A stretch of DNA of 64,000 bases. Origin: Mesaphorura yosii. Taxonomy: Eukaryota > Arthropoda > Collembola > Poduromorpha > Tullbergiidae. The translations under genes were made by a program, and so were the position numbers. Positions 48,021 to 61,530 of this stretch are shown here, one piece after another. The notes under the pieces were generated by a model, which saw only the letters and a program-made list of their open reading frames with translations, was not told the DNA's origin and did no database searches. Within the stretch, counting starts at the first letter, position 1. The number at the start of each line of letters is the position of its first letter. The stretch is from contig WIXG01000001.1 of NCBI GenBank assembly GCA_009869945.1, positions 868,001 through 932,000 on the forward strand, read 5' to 3'.

Positions 48021-48840
48021 AACGGAAACGGATCCCCGATGCAACGCTGAGAATAAGTTTTGACATACCTGCAACCATTTAAAATGCCCTTGCTACAAAA
48101 TTAAATTCACGAATCAAATTGACTAAATGATCATTTACTGTACCTGCATTCATTGTCGTAGATGATGCTCGCCACGTCCCCACCGGTTCTGGTGTGTGAT
48201 ATTAGATCTCTTGTACGCAGTAAGTTTGAATCTTCACATTTCTTACATATCACATTTTCGTGGAACATTAAACATTACACTTAACAGTCTAGCAGTGCAG
48301 CAAATTAAATTGCAATTAAATCGAATTGTGAATGCGTAGAATTTGTTTACTTCCTTCGCTATTGTTTATTTACACTCTCGATTTCGAACTCATTCGTTTT
48401 TTGCGCATAATTTCATGAATCACAATGCACGCGTAAACAAAGTATTTGTGTTGACTACGACGACAGCAAAAAGTTGAGATTCTTGCAATTCAGCCTATTC
48501 AGCGTTGTTAATTTAATGTTGGAATTCAAACCAGTGCGTATGGTTTGGCACATATTATAAATTCGTATTTGCATCACAAACATTGCACGTCAACCGAATG
48601 ATTCACAACTGGGTGGGCGATAGACTCATACTTTCTGATAAGATAAAGAACTCATTTAACGAATCGTGACACGAACGTAAAGTGTGAAGGGCAGGTGGTA
48701 GCGGTGAGTGTGAATGCTGATAGTGTTGAAGAAGTACATAGTCAATTAGTCAGATAAGTCAGATTCCATTCATTTTGTCATTGTATGAAATACTTCGCAA
48801 GAACGCCCAGTATTGAGTTGACACTGACACGTAACACCTC
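48021..48840. promoter_or_regulatory. Spacer with a GATA-site cluster upstream of the S8-propeptide gene
   Basis: Four WGATAR sites lie within 125 bp: TGATAA and AGATAA overlapping at 48636-48647, TGATAG at 48718-48723 and AGATAA at 48752-48757, about 85-205 bp before the start codon. GATA factors drive midgut genes in arthropods, so gut expression is suggested. No coding region is seen. Confidence 0.4.
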
Positions 48841-49450
48841 ATGTCTAAATACGTTGGAATTCTCTTCACTCGCCTCTGTCTCTCACTTCTAATTGGAATT
48901 CTGGCAATAAAGTCGACAGTGATTTGCGATAATTGTTTCACTCCGGAAAAGTCTTGTCAACCACACTCTACAGGTAAGAACACTCATACTAAAGTCACTG
49001 TGTAGGGTAATGACGATTTTGACGATCTTAATTCTAATGATTTTAGACGACAGACTCACGAACTTCATGGCCAATAGCAACAAAATCAGCCCCGTCGTTT
49101 TGGAGGAGCTTGCATCAGCTCCCCACACCGAGATTCTCGTCAGCTTGAAGTCCGACACGTCAGCCGTCCTGGACAAACTTGCATCGACAGAGTTTGCAAC
49201 CCGAGGCGAGAGAGCCACTGCTGTGTCCAATGCCCTGAAGGAGCACGCCGAAAGAGAGCAAAAGCCACTGCTCGATCACCTGAAGACTCGTGGCTTGGAG
49301 GTGCAGTCAATGTGGATCAACAATCAGATTTTTGTTAAGGGAGCCAAGAAAGAGGACGTGGAGTGGCTGGCAGCGCGAGACGAGGTGAAGGAAGTGAAGG
49401 AGAACGGCAGAATCGTGTTGGATGATCCTATCGTGCCTGACCCTCAATGA
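48841..49450 (+). CDS. Stand-alone S8 (bacillopeptidase F-type) propeptide, probable secreted protease inhibitor
   Basis: Two exons: 48841-48973 and 49047-49450 (178 aa). A signal peptide (CLSLLIGILAI) is followed by a Cys-containing stretch (CDNCFTPEKSC). The second exon encodes an Inhibitor_I9/S8-prodomain fold: EILVSLKSDTSAVLDKL, AVSNALKEHAEREQKPLL, MWINNQIFVKGA and VEWLAARDEVKEV. The AL..HAE..Q.PLL and FWI-N-I.V patterns are those of bacillopeptidase F-type propeptides. The frame stops right after the propeptide (DDPIVPDPQ) and a poly(A) signal follows at about 49467, so no protease domain is attached. Such propeptides fold their protease and inhibit it, so a free one may be an inhibitor. 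The target is unknown. Confidence 0.72.
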
Positions 49451-50892
49451 ATTAATTAAGCAATGCAAATAAATGCAAATGCACAAGTAAGTGAGTTTGC
49501 TCGGAGCTAAACACTAATCACAGTCATAATCAAAATGGGATTACAATCCACAGTGTGTATTCAATCAGCGTGCGTATTGTTGCGTGAACTATTGTAACGT
49601 ATTAAACCATTCTCGCCTGTCAGTTTAAGAATACCATTTATGGACTAGAGCTTTTTTTCAATAAACTCATTAAAATCTGCACCGTTTGTGACAACCTCCG
49701 AATTCTTTTACCGTCTGCTCATTCATTTGAACGTGATGGACCCAAAGTTAAATCAGTCCAAACTTTGATCCCAAGCTTGGGTTTCACCAGTCATCTGGTG
49801 TAAAACCTAACACGCAAAATTGGGATTTTGTTCAATTGTACGGAAAACTCTTACGACTTTTAAACTTGTGACATAACTGCAGCTTTCTTCCAACTCTTAT
49901 CAACTTGGAATTGATCATTGGTTTTGCGGATCGTCAGTCATTCAAGTAGAGTCCTATCGAAATAAATGTCTAGGTACTTTTAACTGGATCAGAGCAAAAT
50001 TCGTCGACTGTTCCTGTCATTGCTTAAGATTGCCTAAGAGTCGCCAAATCAATCGCCTTTCGGCATTCTTTAGTTAGACCCCATCAAATTGCTTGACCAG
50101 CACAATGCAACAATGACAAACAAAAACAGAATTAATTTCGTCCATTGTTACATATTGGCCAAATCGTAATGAACATGTGCTAGCACAATTGGCATAAGTC
50201 AAATGAATGAGCGAATTTTTGTCGCGTGAGCTTTACTCGCGACCCTAACAAACGTAAACGGAACGAGTTATGAACTTTCTTGGGCTCGAATGTATTCTGC
50301 TCTGGCACTAACCGGAACCACGTACCGGCGTACGAAAATTATGAAGTTGGTTGTTGGCAATTGGGAACAATTCCCGACACACGAGACTACGAACTCCTTT
50401 TATCCACTCCTCTTTCTCAGTGTGAGTTCAGCCTTTCTTTCATTGCGTTGGCTCGGAGTCTGTCATTGTGAATGTGAATGGATGCGCCGCGCTGAGCAAA
50501 CGACCCAGCACAGAATCTTGGTACTACCAAGCAGAAGAAAATTACTACTCTCGAGTCTCGAATCGGTCTTGAAAGTTGAAAGTCTCACTCACACAACTTT
50601 CTCATTCATATTTTAGACTCACAGTCGCTCTTTTCCCTTCTCGAGTTTCGACTCGCACCCGGTTAAGTGTTCCAGACTGTGCTTGTGTTTGGTAAACTGC
50701 TTTTCGTGTCAAGTAGGCGAAATGGCGAATTTAACGTGAGCGTGAGCGGTAATTACGCTTGTGATGAATAAAGCGAAAGGCTAACACGAACAAATTGTGA
50801 GTTAATCGAGGCTCATTGCCAAGAAAGCGGGCAGGAGTGAAAAGTGAGTTTTGTTGTTTGAGGGAAATTCAGTTAATTCAAACTCAATCAAA
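49451..50892. other. Intergenic region and 5' leader of the transporter exon
   Basis: It holds the 3' UTR of the S8-propeptide gene (AATAAA near 49467) and presumably the upstream promoter and 5' UTR of the SLC16-like exon. Nothing else is recognised. Confidence 0.4.
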
Positions 50893-52102
50893 ATGCTTCA
50901 TTATAAACTCAATCGGAGGCACACTTGGCCAGTAGAGCTGTACGACATTTCGGAAGAAGAAACCTCCACGAACAACGGCAATGAGGCTGGAAATGGGAAA
51001 AACGAAAAAGCCCAAAGCCATTTCATAAACATGGTGGATCTCGACCCAAGTAAAGGACCAGGACCTGGAGAAGTTCGTGCAGGAGTGCGTGAGAGTGACC
51101 ATAAATCAAACGCAGTGCGGACAAACGGGCCATCGTCGTGCTGTTGTCATCATTATAAAATTGAGCCTGGTCCGACTCCGGCTACGGTGGAAGTGTTGGC
51201 TGACTTGCTCACGTTGTCCCCGGTGCTGTCGAGTACCAGTCGCTCGAGTGCGAGTAGATTTGCGAGCCGGACATGCCCTTGTTCGTGTACATGTGCTTGT
51301 AATTCTTCGCCAAAGCTAAAGTCCAATAATAATAGTAATTCGCTGAATTCGCTCTCGAAACGACTTTGGGGAAGCAGAAGCAAACCCGTGTCCGTTTCTG
51401 AAGCGGTTCTAATGAATAAATCATCGTCTTCGTCGTCCTCTTCATCTTTCACACGTCCATTTCACAATAAATTCAACTTCCTTCGTCGAAAACTGAGATC
51501 TAATGACAATGTTTCGGAAAAAACGTCCGCACCCACGCCTTCTGAACCCGAACCAAGCGCGAGTCCGATTTGCGTATCTGGAAAAAGCATCGAGGATGAC
51601 TCCACGACAAGGAGTGACACTCCTTGCAATTATTGCGCGTGCCAATCTTCTTATAGTGCAAATACGAATAGCAATAGTAATTCGACGTCCTCTGATCATC
51701 ATACCGACCACTGCAAAATGCATTGCCCTGCTAAACGAGCGACGGTCATGGCCACAGTCCTGAGCAATTCCAGTGCCAGTCCCCGACCACCTTACCGGAC
51801 CCGCCCAGTGACGAATAATGTGAACACAGTGTCCGGCACGAGAAAACGCGGCACGGCCACCACACCGCTGGAACTGCAGGTTCAAAGCACGGATCCAAAC
51901 GGAGAGAACGTAAAGAAGATCATCACTCTATGGCAGAATTATTACCCGGAGGGTCACTGGGGCTGGATCGTCCTGTGCTGCGCTGTCCTCTGTCAGACGC
52001 TGCACCACGGCCTGCAGTTGGGCTTCACAGCCCTGAGTCTGGAGATTGAAAACAAATTTCGCAACACCGGATCAACAGCCGCGGCAGATCCAGCGTTTGT
52101 GG
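50893..52102 (+). CDS. SLC16/monocarboxylate-transporter-like first coding exon, variant 1
   Basis: The ATG at 50893 opens a 403-codon exon ending with donor GTAAGTG in phase 1. The first 350 residues are a Ser/Asn/Cys-rich cytosolic leader with no domain I recognise (CSCTCACNSSPKLKSNNNS, FHNKFNFLRRKLRS). Then YYPEGHWGWIVLCCAVLCQT forms the first MFS membrane helix with the MCT signature (E-G-x-W-G-W). No further transporter exon follows on the plus strand in the next 9 kb. The next related exon, at 62391, encodes the same first helix again, so this exon probably splices to shared exons beyond 64000. The MFS monocarboxylate transporter family is clear from the motif; the substrate cannot be stated. 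Confidence 0.7.
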
Positions 52103-55100
52103 GTAAGTGATAAACTTTGAAGTACTTCATAACACTTGTCCCATAAACATGCAGCATACACAACAAAAACGAGTTTTGGTTTCATTCCACACCAAGTAAA
52201 GGTGGTGGAGCATTCTTCCGCTCAATTTGCTGCGGATGTGAATTGTATGAAGTAGGAAGTGAGAAAATGCGCTATCTTTGACGTCTAATGAGCTTACATG
52301 GAAAGATATCCTACTCGGAGGCCATTGCTAATCATATACGGGTATGTTACACCGTGAAATAATCCGCAATAGTAACTTACATTCTTATGGATGAAACAGC
52401 CCTTTTGTACTTATTAGATTATTAGTTATTAGATGGCTTTTTTTGCATCGGATTTCAAAATTTTCAACGGGATCAAACGCATTTACATTCTTACATTCTG
52501 AATTCTCTGGTTCTACCGTCGTATATGCACGGAAACTTTATCCGGCTTATTAACTACGTGTGCTAAGTTAACTTTTCCCGAGTTTTCGGATTTTTGAAGA
52601 CAGGCCAACAATTGTATGTCTCAGTTTATTGTCCCTGATTCCTGCAAAATGCGCTGGTCAGGGATTGGTCAATGCTGGATTAACAATTTATTGAATCTAA
52701 TCCAAGTTTACAACTTGTCCAGACGAGCGTCTCGAGCTTTTGAATCCACGCATAAAATCGTATAACATTTGATTTCACGGATTTTGCGAACCAATAAAAA
52801 GCAGACCAGACAAGAATCCGGTCGAGATGATGACGGATGACAATGACAAGCCAAAATCCCTGCAACGCAGCATATGCGCTGTGTTTACTTTACTTTACGC
52901 ATTATTTAAGCTTTAAAGTCTTACGAATTTGCGAGAGCGAGACTATTTTCCTTTCTCGTTCGCATCGGCGTTTTCGTATCATTAAGCCATATCATGCCAT
53001 AAATGGAGTGGGCACAAAGCGTTGAAGAACGAAACTTGTACCTTTAGCCGATGACGCTGCTGTTGATTGAATACGAAGATAATCATTTTTGACAGACGAC
53101 GCGGCCAAACCCAGAAGTAGTCGTTAGTCGTATTAACTCTGCAGGCCGTCGCTTCTGGTGATGGGAAAGATTGCCACATACGATAAAGACACTCAACAAG
53201 ACGACGACGACTAAGTTGAAGACAAATAACTAATTATTATTGCTTAAAAAATTACGCCTGCATAAATCTTATTCGCTAATCCGAATCTGTTGCGTTCAAT
53301 TCTTGTTCGTGCGTCGTCTTTGTGAGACGTTCGGCGAGTCATTTCTTCCACAATATTTTTTGCACTGCAGCTTCCAATTTAGTATTCCAAATGCGACGCG
53401 GAGTGTACGTGCTGCTTTTTCTGGCTCGGCCCAGAACGTCTTAATACGATAAATATGGTCATAGCCGTAGCCCTTAGTAAGCACAGCGTGGATTGAAAGT
53501 TTTAAGCTAGTCAAATGCTTTCTTTCTCCCTCATCTACTGGCTGCGGCGTTTCCTTTGAGTATTTCGTTAACGACACGCCAAAATCGGCTTTGTCTCCCG
53601 TAATTAACGGATTAAGTGCCCAGTTTGCCTACCGGGCTAAAATTTAGCCATGAAATACAATTCGTGCGCAGATCCATAGCGAGGGCTTAAAAGCCTTACT
53701 CGACTAACTCGGCGCAATAATAGCTTGCGTTTATTATAACTAAACTTTACCCGACTGTAAAACACTTCACTTAAGACCGAATTTCCGGCCAGCAGCTAAA
53801 TGACTACGCTCTTCGCCTGACCCGGATCGTCCAGACGGAAGCTTTCGAGTTTAGAGAGCAATAAAATGTCGAGTTCAGCGCACTGTACTGTTTGTCTCGA
53901 CTCTGCAGCCTGGAACTCGGAACTCAGAGACAGAAATTGGGTCATTATGAGCATGGAGTGTAAAATCCGTCCTGAAAATTCAAGCCAAGCGTAATAATTT
54001 AGCATAGAATTTGTTTTAGGTTTAAAGAACCATTCTCAATGAGAAAGTGTAGCTCAAGTGGTGGGTGGCAAAAGCTACAACATAAATAATTCACCAGAAA
54101 TAATTCGACAGCGACAACCAAAAATTCCTGAAGTAGGTTCTGACAGCCATAAATTGTTGCGAAAGTATCTTAAAATAATTTTGTCAACTTTTTAGTTTTA
54201 ATTTTTGACATCTGCAGACGCGAACTGGCGAACTTCAACTTAACCCTGTCATAAAAACTCTTCTTTGTGGCCGCAAAGTTATTTTAGACGTGTACGTGTG
54301 CCGGCCCGAAGCCTCGACTCGAACTCGTACTCGAACTTTCTGCGTGCGTAATAAAAATACACAGCCTGGCACAAGATTTTCCGCACAGATAACATTCAGC
54401 ATGATGTTCGCATAACGCCATAACCATTAGTTTTATTTTACAACATCGCGTTCAGTTCTTGGAGCCGGTCTGAGTTCTATGCGCAGTGAGTGTCATTCAG
54501 TTTCCAGTCGAGCGAGAAGAGCTGAAAAGATCTTGCTGATCCCTCAAATATTGTACTCGCACGCGTAATAATCTGGCGTCCCGCGTACCAGTTAAACGGT
54601 TCATGACCGCGTGTAAATAAGGTTTGCTGACATTATAATGAGGTATTCAAAAACTATGGCTTCAAATCATGAGTCATCTATCATGAAGAAGGAGTCATGC
54701 GAGAACTATGGACTTTATCGTGTGCCCGGATCTTGCATAGCAAAAGATCCGATTTCCTGCTGCGAGCTTATCTCATCGACCAACTGAGCACTTCCGCAAA
54801 AGACAAGAACAGAATGTCCTAATTTTATCACACGCACGTGCCACCACGCCACGTGCCACGGAATTAATATTACTCGAAGTTTCAAAACTTAAAACGTACA
54901 ATTCTGGAGACAGAAGACAAAAAAGCCCAGAAGACTCGCCCATTGTCGATCTGAAATTCACAAGATGTCAATATTCGAAAAGCAAAACGACAAATCACAT
55001 TACTTCTTCATTCGGGTTGATGTTGATGCAAACTTGTCATGACGCATGTCAGAGCTACCGACCACAAAATAATGATTGCTGTTGATGCGATGCACCGAAA

Positions 55101-58100
55101 TGCAGCAGCTTCTTTCATCTTGCATCGAAACAGATTAGACATCTCAAACTCGATCATACTCTAGCCCAGCTCATGATGTGGGTGTCAATTTTCATTTTTG
55201 TGCTCATCATTTTCTTCTAGCATGTGTGTGTTGCGTGCTGCGAAAGAGAAGGCTCACTGCATTCGCCAACTTGTTCTCTGCGCAATATTTCTATAACATG
55301 GCGAATAATGTACTATCGAATTTATGGACCAACTTCATTGTACGTATTTTAAGCAGCAAGTGTGTTTGACTTGAATTATGAATTGCGCGACGCAGGCGGG
55401 TGGATGCGAGTGGCCCCGAGAAATGACATTTAATGCATCGCTCGTCGTTTAAGGGCCATGCCGCGGTGATAAATTGTGTTGTGGGTTCAAGCCTCGAGAA
55501 AATTCCCACATGCGATTCCTGAACTGGTTGTGTCCCCATTTTGGTCGAAAGTGATACAGAAGAGGGAAACCAGGTCAGGCTTATGATAAATTGAATTATC
55601 ATTTGTAGAGAATTTTGAACTCATTTCATCATTTTGTGTCGTCGCATTCGTACGATTCCGATTTCTGATTTTAGGTTGCCGGGCTGCAAAAATAAACTAA
55701 ACGCTGAATGCCGAGTCTCAATACGCTTCGTTCCAGGAATTTATTGTTTGCCTCAGACGCCAAGCTCAATACGCTTGAGCAACAACAAGAGCAAGGTACA
55801 CAAAACACTAAAAACACACACATGGTGAAGAGCTCGGAGCTCTTGCGAAGGAAATGACAGCATAGGAATAGGAATCGTCTCATCTTTTCCTCAGAAAAGT
55901 ATTGGCTATCAGTAAGTATGTAAGAGAACGCGAAAGTCTTTCTTGAAATTGAAACCATAATGGAATATTTATGTTTATATTGAACTCTTTTGTTCCAAAT
56001 CCGATTACAAGATCGGATCTGTAAGGATGTAGTGTAGTCAGTAGTTGAGCGGAGAAATGTGCCAATGTGCGTGTGCGGGAAGGAAAATTGAGCGTTTAGA
56101 CAAAAGACGAGTGCTAAGTGACGAACAGAAGCCCATGTTTAGGAAGACGACTTTTCAGATTTTCCTGTACTTGCTCAATTCTCCAAGTCACCTAGTCTTC
56201 ATTGTTCCATATTTGGTGCCTTCGACTTTCACATGAGGACGCAAATTACTTGTCGCGTCATCGCGCTTTTTACGACAAGAGTGAAATTCGGATCGTTTTT
56301 GCTAGTAAAAATCATTTTTTGGCAATCTTACACTTACAATCACACGGACTTACGGTCTCAAAACCCAGCCGTTCAGCCAGCCTGCCTGTCGAAACGTTTT
56401 TACTACTCTTTCAGTTACCCCATCGTAGACAGCGTGGAAATAGAAGAAGTGTTTTCGTGCGATATGAATAAATATGGGAGCAGTTACATGAATTATGACA
56501 ACTTTTAGTGAAACTGGCTCCCGAATCTCCCCAAACCACATCATATTCTCGAGTAATAAACACTTTTACGGTTGACGGATTTAATAGGCGCATGAACACG
56601 AAAAATGTTTTACGGGTGATTGTGTTTTGAAGCGCGTCGCGTGGTTCGTGCGTCATGCATGGAGTCAACAAGCCCGTAAAACGCAAAATCTGGCCGTAAA
56701 GCCGTAAACTAATTTTCTCGTCATTGTGTGGTGCAGCGAGCTCACTCGATTCATGCCTTGACACTTTTGACTGAAACGAAGTGTCACGCGTTTTGGAGTA
56801 ACCTAAGCCATTAATTAGTTCCAGCACAGATTTTGCTGGAGTTGGCGAAAATTGTAAATTAGTTCAAGCAAAATGTCAAAAATGTCACTTTTGAGAAGCC
56901 CTCACTGCAAAACAAGTTCCATACATTAGCCTTTCTGAGCCACAAACACTGTTCGTCGCTAAATATCAATGCTAAATTGCTTTTCCGATAATTTCATCGT
57001 AGCAGAAATCTGACTTCACATTCCCCGAAATGTAGCCACACACCACACTACATAATAAATCATTCTCATAATAGCAACCGGAATAATAGCAAGACGAATG
57101 CACGATAAGGTAATAAATAATGACATGAAGCCCGTTCACTTTGCCCTTAGCAGAGAAAATCAGTGACAGCTTCAAAATACCTTGGAAAATAGCAGAGTAT
57201 TCAACTTTTGCTGTTCCCGATTCGCTATTGCAGTTCGATTCCCCGCATTACGAGAAAGGGTTTAGTACTGAACTCTGGCAGCGCTGGCGAAAATCTCTAC
57301 GTGCTGCAGGACAAAGATTCAGAGGTCTCGTGGCTCTAGGCTGATCCTTCTTTTAGTGTAAAGACAAATCCTGTGATGGCGCGCGGTTCTTTTACGTGAA
57401 TTCGCGATTCGTGCATGTTGTACTTGTGAAACTCGTAAGCGTACTTGAAATTTAACCCTAATTGGACCTACCCAGCACCGAAAGTTTCAATTTTCATACA
57501 AAAATGAACGGGACATGGATTGCCATTCTTCCATTTTAGCATAGTTTCATTTAATATTCACTTTGATTAAGTTTTAAAGTACACGCTTCGCATGCACCAG
57601 GAGATTGGTTCGTATTATTGACTCAAGACGACACTCAATTTGTCCTAAGCGAATAAATATCGTTATTGTTGTTTATTCACTGGTGCTGGCACTGGTCCAC
57701 GTTCCATCATGGAATTATGTGTCTACATGTTTTGTCAAATGCCTTTCATCAGTTACTTTTTTTTTAGTGCCGAGCTGTCCGCGACTTGTTAATTATGTTA
57801 GCACAAATTATGAGTTAATTTGGAGCTTGGCAACTGCAACTTCCATTATGTTGTCCGCAGGAATCTGAGTCAAAAATTATTACAAATGCATCGAAAGATT
57901 TCAATAAGCCCAACGAAATAAACATATTTTAGTTGATGCTCTTTCTTGTGACTTCTTTCCCTTCTTCAAGCACCGAATGCCAAATACGCCTCGAGAATCC
58001 TAACGAAGACGAATGCTCTGATTCACGTCATTCTTCTGTCTGTTCATACGAATGAATTTATCAACGCCATACAATGTCCCGCGTTGACTTGTTATTGGTT

Positions 58101-58270
58101 TACAATTCTGTCGCATTGTCCTGCACTTTGATTCATTTCTGTTTACTTGTCTCATTAAACTCCTGAATGCAACAAAATTCGTTTCGATTTTATTGGCAAT
58201 CTTATTTCATTCACATATTTCATGTCACTGATTGTTTTGAACCGAAGCTACTCGTCATGATTTGTACTCT
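52103..58270. other. Long intronic/intergenic stretch, 6.2 kb
   Basis: This is probably the intron of transporter variant 1. I see no exon, RNA gene or repeat family I can support. It is AT-rich with scattered short open frames on both strands that lack family features. The right end is the 3' flank of the Kazal gene. Confidence 0.45.
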
Positions 58271-58762
58271 TTACCCACTGCGTCTAGATCCTCCTCGATA
58301 GTCGCTCAGCGAAGCTGTGCTGCAATCTCCTCTCTTGACCAGTCGAAGTCCTATTGAATTGCAAAAACAAGGGTAAGACAAGTTTCTGCGAACCAGGGCA
58401 AGGCAGAGGTCAAAGGTTGCTTGCTGTTATAAATTCCAGCTCCCAAAGTCAAGTACATGACTTACGTTTATTCCGCTGCTTTGCGCAGTCAAATCTGCAT
58501 TGATTCTTGTATGTGACTCCATTGCTGGCGCAAATTTTCTCGTCCCCGCTGGGACAGGAAAGGGCGCAACTGGGGGCTCGGGGTGGGAGCGTGGCCGTCA
58601 GTTGCTGTCCAATAGACACCAACAAATGCATTAAGGTTAAGACACTTCTGTTAAATCATTGCCTGTGAATTGGCTAACCTGTGACTCGGCTGGTCGGGAC
58701 CCTACGCACAGAATCACGGCGACAGCGATGAGAAGAGAACAGATTAATTTCACGTCGGCCAT
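58271..58762 (-). CDS. Secreted single-domain Kazal-type protease inhibitor
   Basis: Three exons read leftward: 58679-58762, 58466-58604, 58271-58350 (100 aa). A signal peptide (VKLICSLLIAVAVILCVG) is followed by a short Pro-rich linker and one Kazal domain with six cysteines: C-ALS-C-PSGDEKI-C-ASNGVTYKNQ-C-RFD-C-14 residues-C. The CASNGVTYKNQC core is the family signature. The P1 position (second after Cys II) is Ser, which argues against trypsin as the main target and fits elastase- or subtilisin-like proteases; that is a rule-of-thumb inference. It lies on the opposite strand inside the putative long intron of transporter variant 1. Confidence 0.85.
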
Positions 58763-61530
58763 CACGACGATTCTTAGCTAAAGGTCCGAAAGGTTTTCAA
58801 CTAGAGGAGAGTCGAGTCGAAGTAGTACGAGTTGTAAAGAAGGACGAAGACGAATGACGAATGACGCGACGATTCCTGATGTGATCTTGCAAGAGTAGGG
58901 CCAAAGATATTCATAACAGACAAGTCACGATTTCTTACACAATACCGTCCGTGTACGTTATTAATTTCAAAAGTACCTAAAAGATCTCGTACAGATCTTA
59001 ATGAGTGTAATTAGCATTTTGTGCATAGTTATGCTCTGGTCGTGCTTGGCACTTCATTCCTCCGAGACGCAAAACGCGACTTAAATTGATTTTAATGAAA
59101 TGCGGTTTTGTATTGGACTTTGCCGACTTCGCGCTTGAGAGTAACAACAAAAACCTACAAACGAATGCCGTCATGTTTTGGGCGATGTGTCCAGCAATTG
59201 ACTAACCGCACGACGGTCTTGCGCGAACGAAGATTTAAATGCTTTCCATAAACAAGTGATTAATTTCCTTCAAATCTTGGTTTAGACAAAGTATGCAAGT
59301 GCAAAGTCAAGTTTGTGTAACGTCGGGGTTCATACATTGCGAATTACGAGTCAAAGAACTTTCAAAATTGTACCAAATCAATTCAGGTCCTTTCATCCTC
59401 GCCTGGGAAGAGCAAAGCATCAAACTCATAACTTCCAACCTCGTAACTGTCCTTTCACAAAATTGGGACCAAGTTTCTTATTTTATTGCAAAGTTTATTC
59501 TTGTCGTGGCTGGCCATCGAGTTGTTCTCGTGCTCTCGTCTCATGTGAATTTATCAAAGAGAGTTCTTGTCAACATCACGACGAACGAGCAGAACACACC
59601 GAGCCGCAGACTATGATAGCTGGCGAACAATTGAATTTCTTTCTGCAGCTCTGACTCTGATTCTGCTGGGAATAATAACAGCAAAGTTTTTAATAACTTG
59701 TCGTATAACCATAATAGGAATATTATTATGATTATTACATGTCCAATAAACTAATAAACTTACAATCATAAGAATGTCAAGAAATGATGATGTGCATTGC
59801 ACTCTGAAAGCAGACGCACAAAAGATGCGGACGGATTGGATTGCGGTGCTTTCCTCTTGTGAATGAAAGTCTTTTATTATTGTGGCGCTGGCTGCGGCCT
59901 GTCTGGCCTGCTACAAAGATGAGATTCAGAACTTTTAATCAAGCATGAATCCGTCCTTCTTCAGTCTTCTTCGTCTGCCGTCCTGGGAGCCCGAGCCTGA
60001 GATCAAACTGACGCTGAGTTGAGCTACCTTACTTTTTCAATTCCCGCAAGATTCTACCTCTTCGCCGGATCGAGAATCTCGATTCCCTTCACTGACTACT
60101 GGCAGCGTCCTTAGCGGTTCTGTTGCATAATTTCAGCACTAATCGAACGGATTTAAAGCACGCCAAGAGTGATTCATGGCGTTTTTTCAAGTGATACATT
60201 TCTCACCCAGCCACACACTTGCGTAATAATTTCTCAAGACGCGCAGAATTGCCACGAAATAATCTTGTCGAATCCAAAGCAAATATCAACAACACGACGG
60301 CTCAGCAGACGGTTAACACCAACATTTGTGAATTCAGTCAAAGTCTCGTGTGTGTTTGCCCAAAGCTGACAAAACATTTATAAATTATTGTTGAATCTGA
60401 ATTGGAAGCGAAAATGTTGAAACTTGCGTACACATTCCGGGCGTAAATGCAAACATAAGGAAAAAAGTTGCGCCGGGGTAATATATTACGTACGAACCGA
60501 TAAAAAACATACACGAGAAGCTGTAGTGAAAGGATTTGTGGAAAAAGTATCAAAATATTTGCCACACGCGTCCGCGTCAGAGCCCAAGTGCCGAGCAAAG
60601 TGTGGAAGTGGCTCTAAAAGCGTCTCTTCTCAGTCTCTGATCGTCTTCACTTCCTCTCGGAGGAAAAAAGTGCGTGAATTATTATATCGGGAAGTAATAA
60701 AAATAATCAGACAAGTTACCAGGCTGGATTAGTCGAGATTCAGAACCCGAGCGTGAGCATGCGTGCCGCTTTAGGCTTTGGACTTGGCTCAGTTCAGACG
60801 GCGTAGTGCGTTTTGTGAATCTGAAGTGAATTTAGCAATTTGGGTTGACTATTTGATCAAGTCGGTCATTGTAATTTGAAATTGGCACTAGCATTAACAT
60901 TGGTTAGTATCTTCGTGGTAATCAAAGCAACGAGTATGTGTGATGCAAAAGGAAGCATGAAGAGAAGATCGAAGAAGGAACGTCTGAAGAATAAAACATG
61001 CGTGAATAATCTCTTGACTTGACTTGACGCATCTCATCTTGAATCTGTATTCGCATCTGCATCTGCATGTATGGAAGTTAATCGAATTCTCCTTACACAC
61101 TATATACACGAAGATGCCTTAACTGTTAAGACCCGACTCAGCTTGTTTTAAGAAGACGGACGGAGCGAAAAATGAAGAGATGATGCGACTTTGAGATTAC
61201 AAGAAAAGAAGTTGTTGAGACGAGAGGAAACAATTGTTTGAGAAAAATAAAGGGTAAACCAGCCGAACTGCCGAATTTTGTCAAGTCATCCTGAAAAACA
61301 ATGCATCATGGTGAGTGCAACCACTCAAGAGTGCAGTGCAGTGTAGGACATGTGTACGGCGAACAGGGACGGTCGAGACGCTGACGGGATGAATAATACG
61401 CGAGAAACTGTGATCTTTCACTTCGCAGGTTCCAATTGTGAACTCCTAAAGATATCGTTGCTGCCGCGTCCTGAATGTAAATTGAGAATGGCAATGAATA
61501 GACTGGAGTTGATTTAGTGTGGAATTCATT
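58763..61530. other. Intergenic/intronic stretch, 2.8 kb
   Basis: No supported gene. It contains the Kazal gene promoter (leftward) and, at its right end, the likely promoter and 5' UTR of transporter variant 2. Confidence 0.4.

Noticed and set aside
55480-55510. Second B-box-like string (GGTTCAAGCCT)
   Set aside because: No A box at the proper distance and no acceptor-stem pairing.
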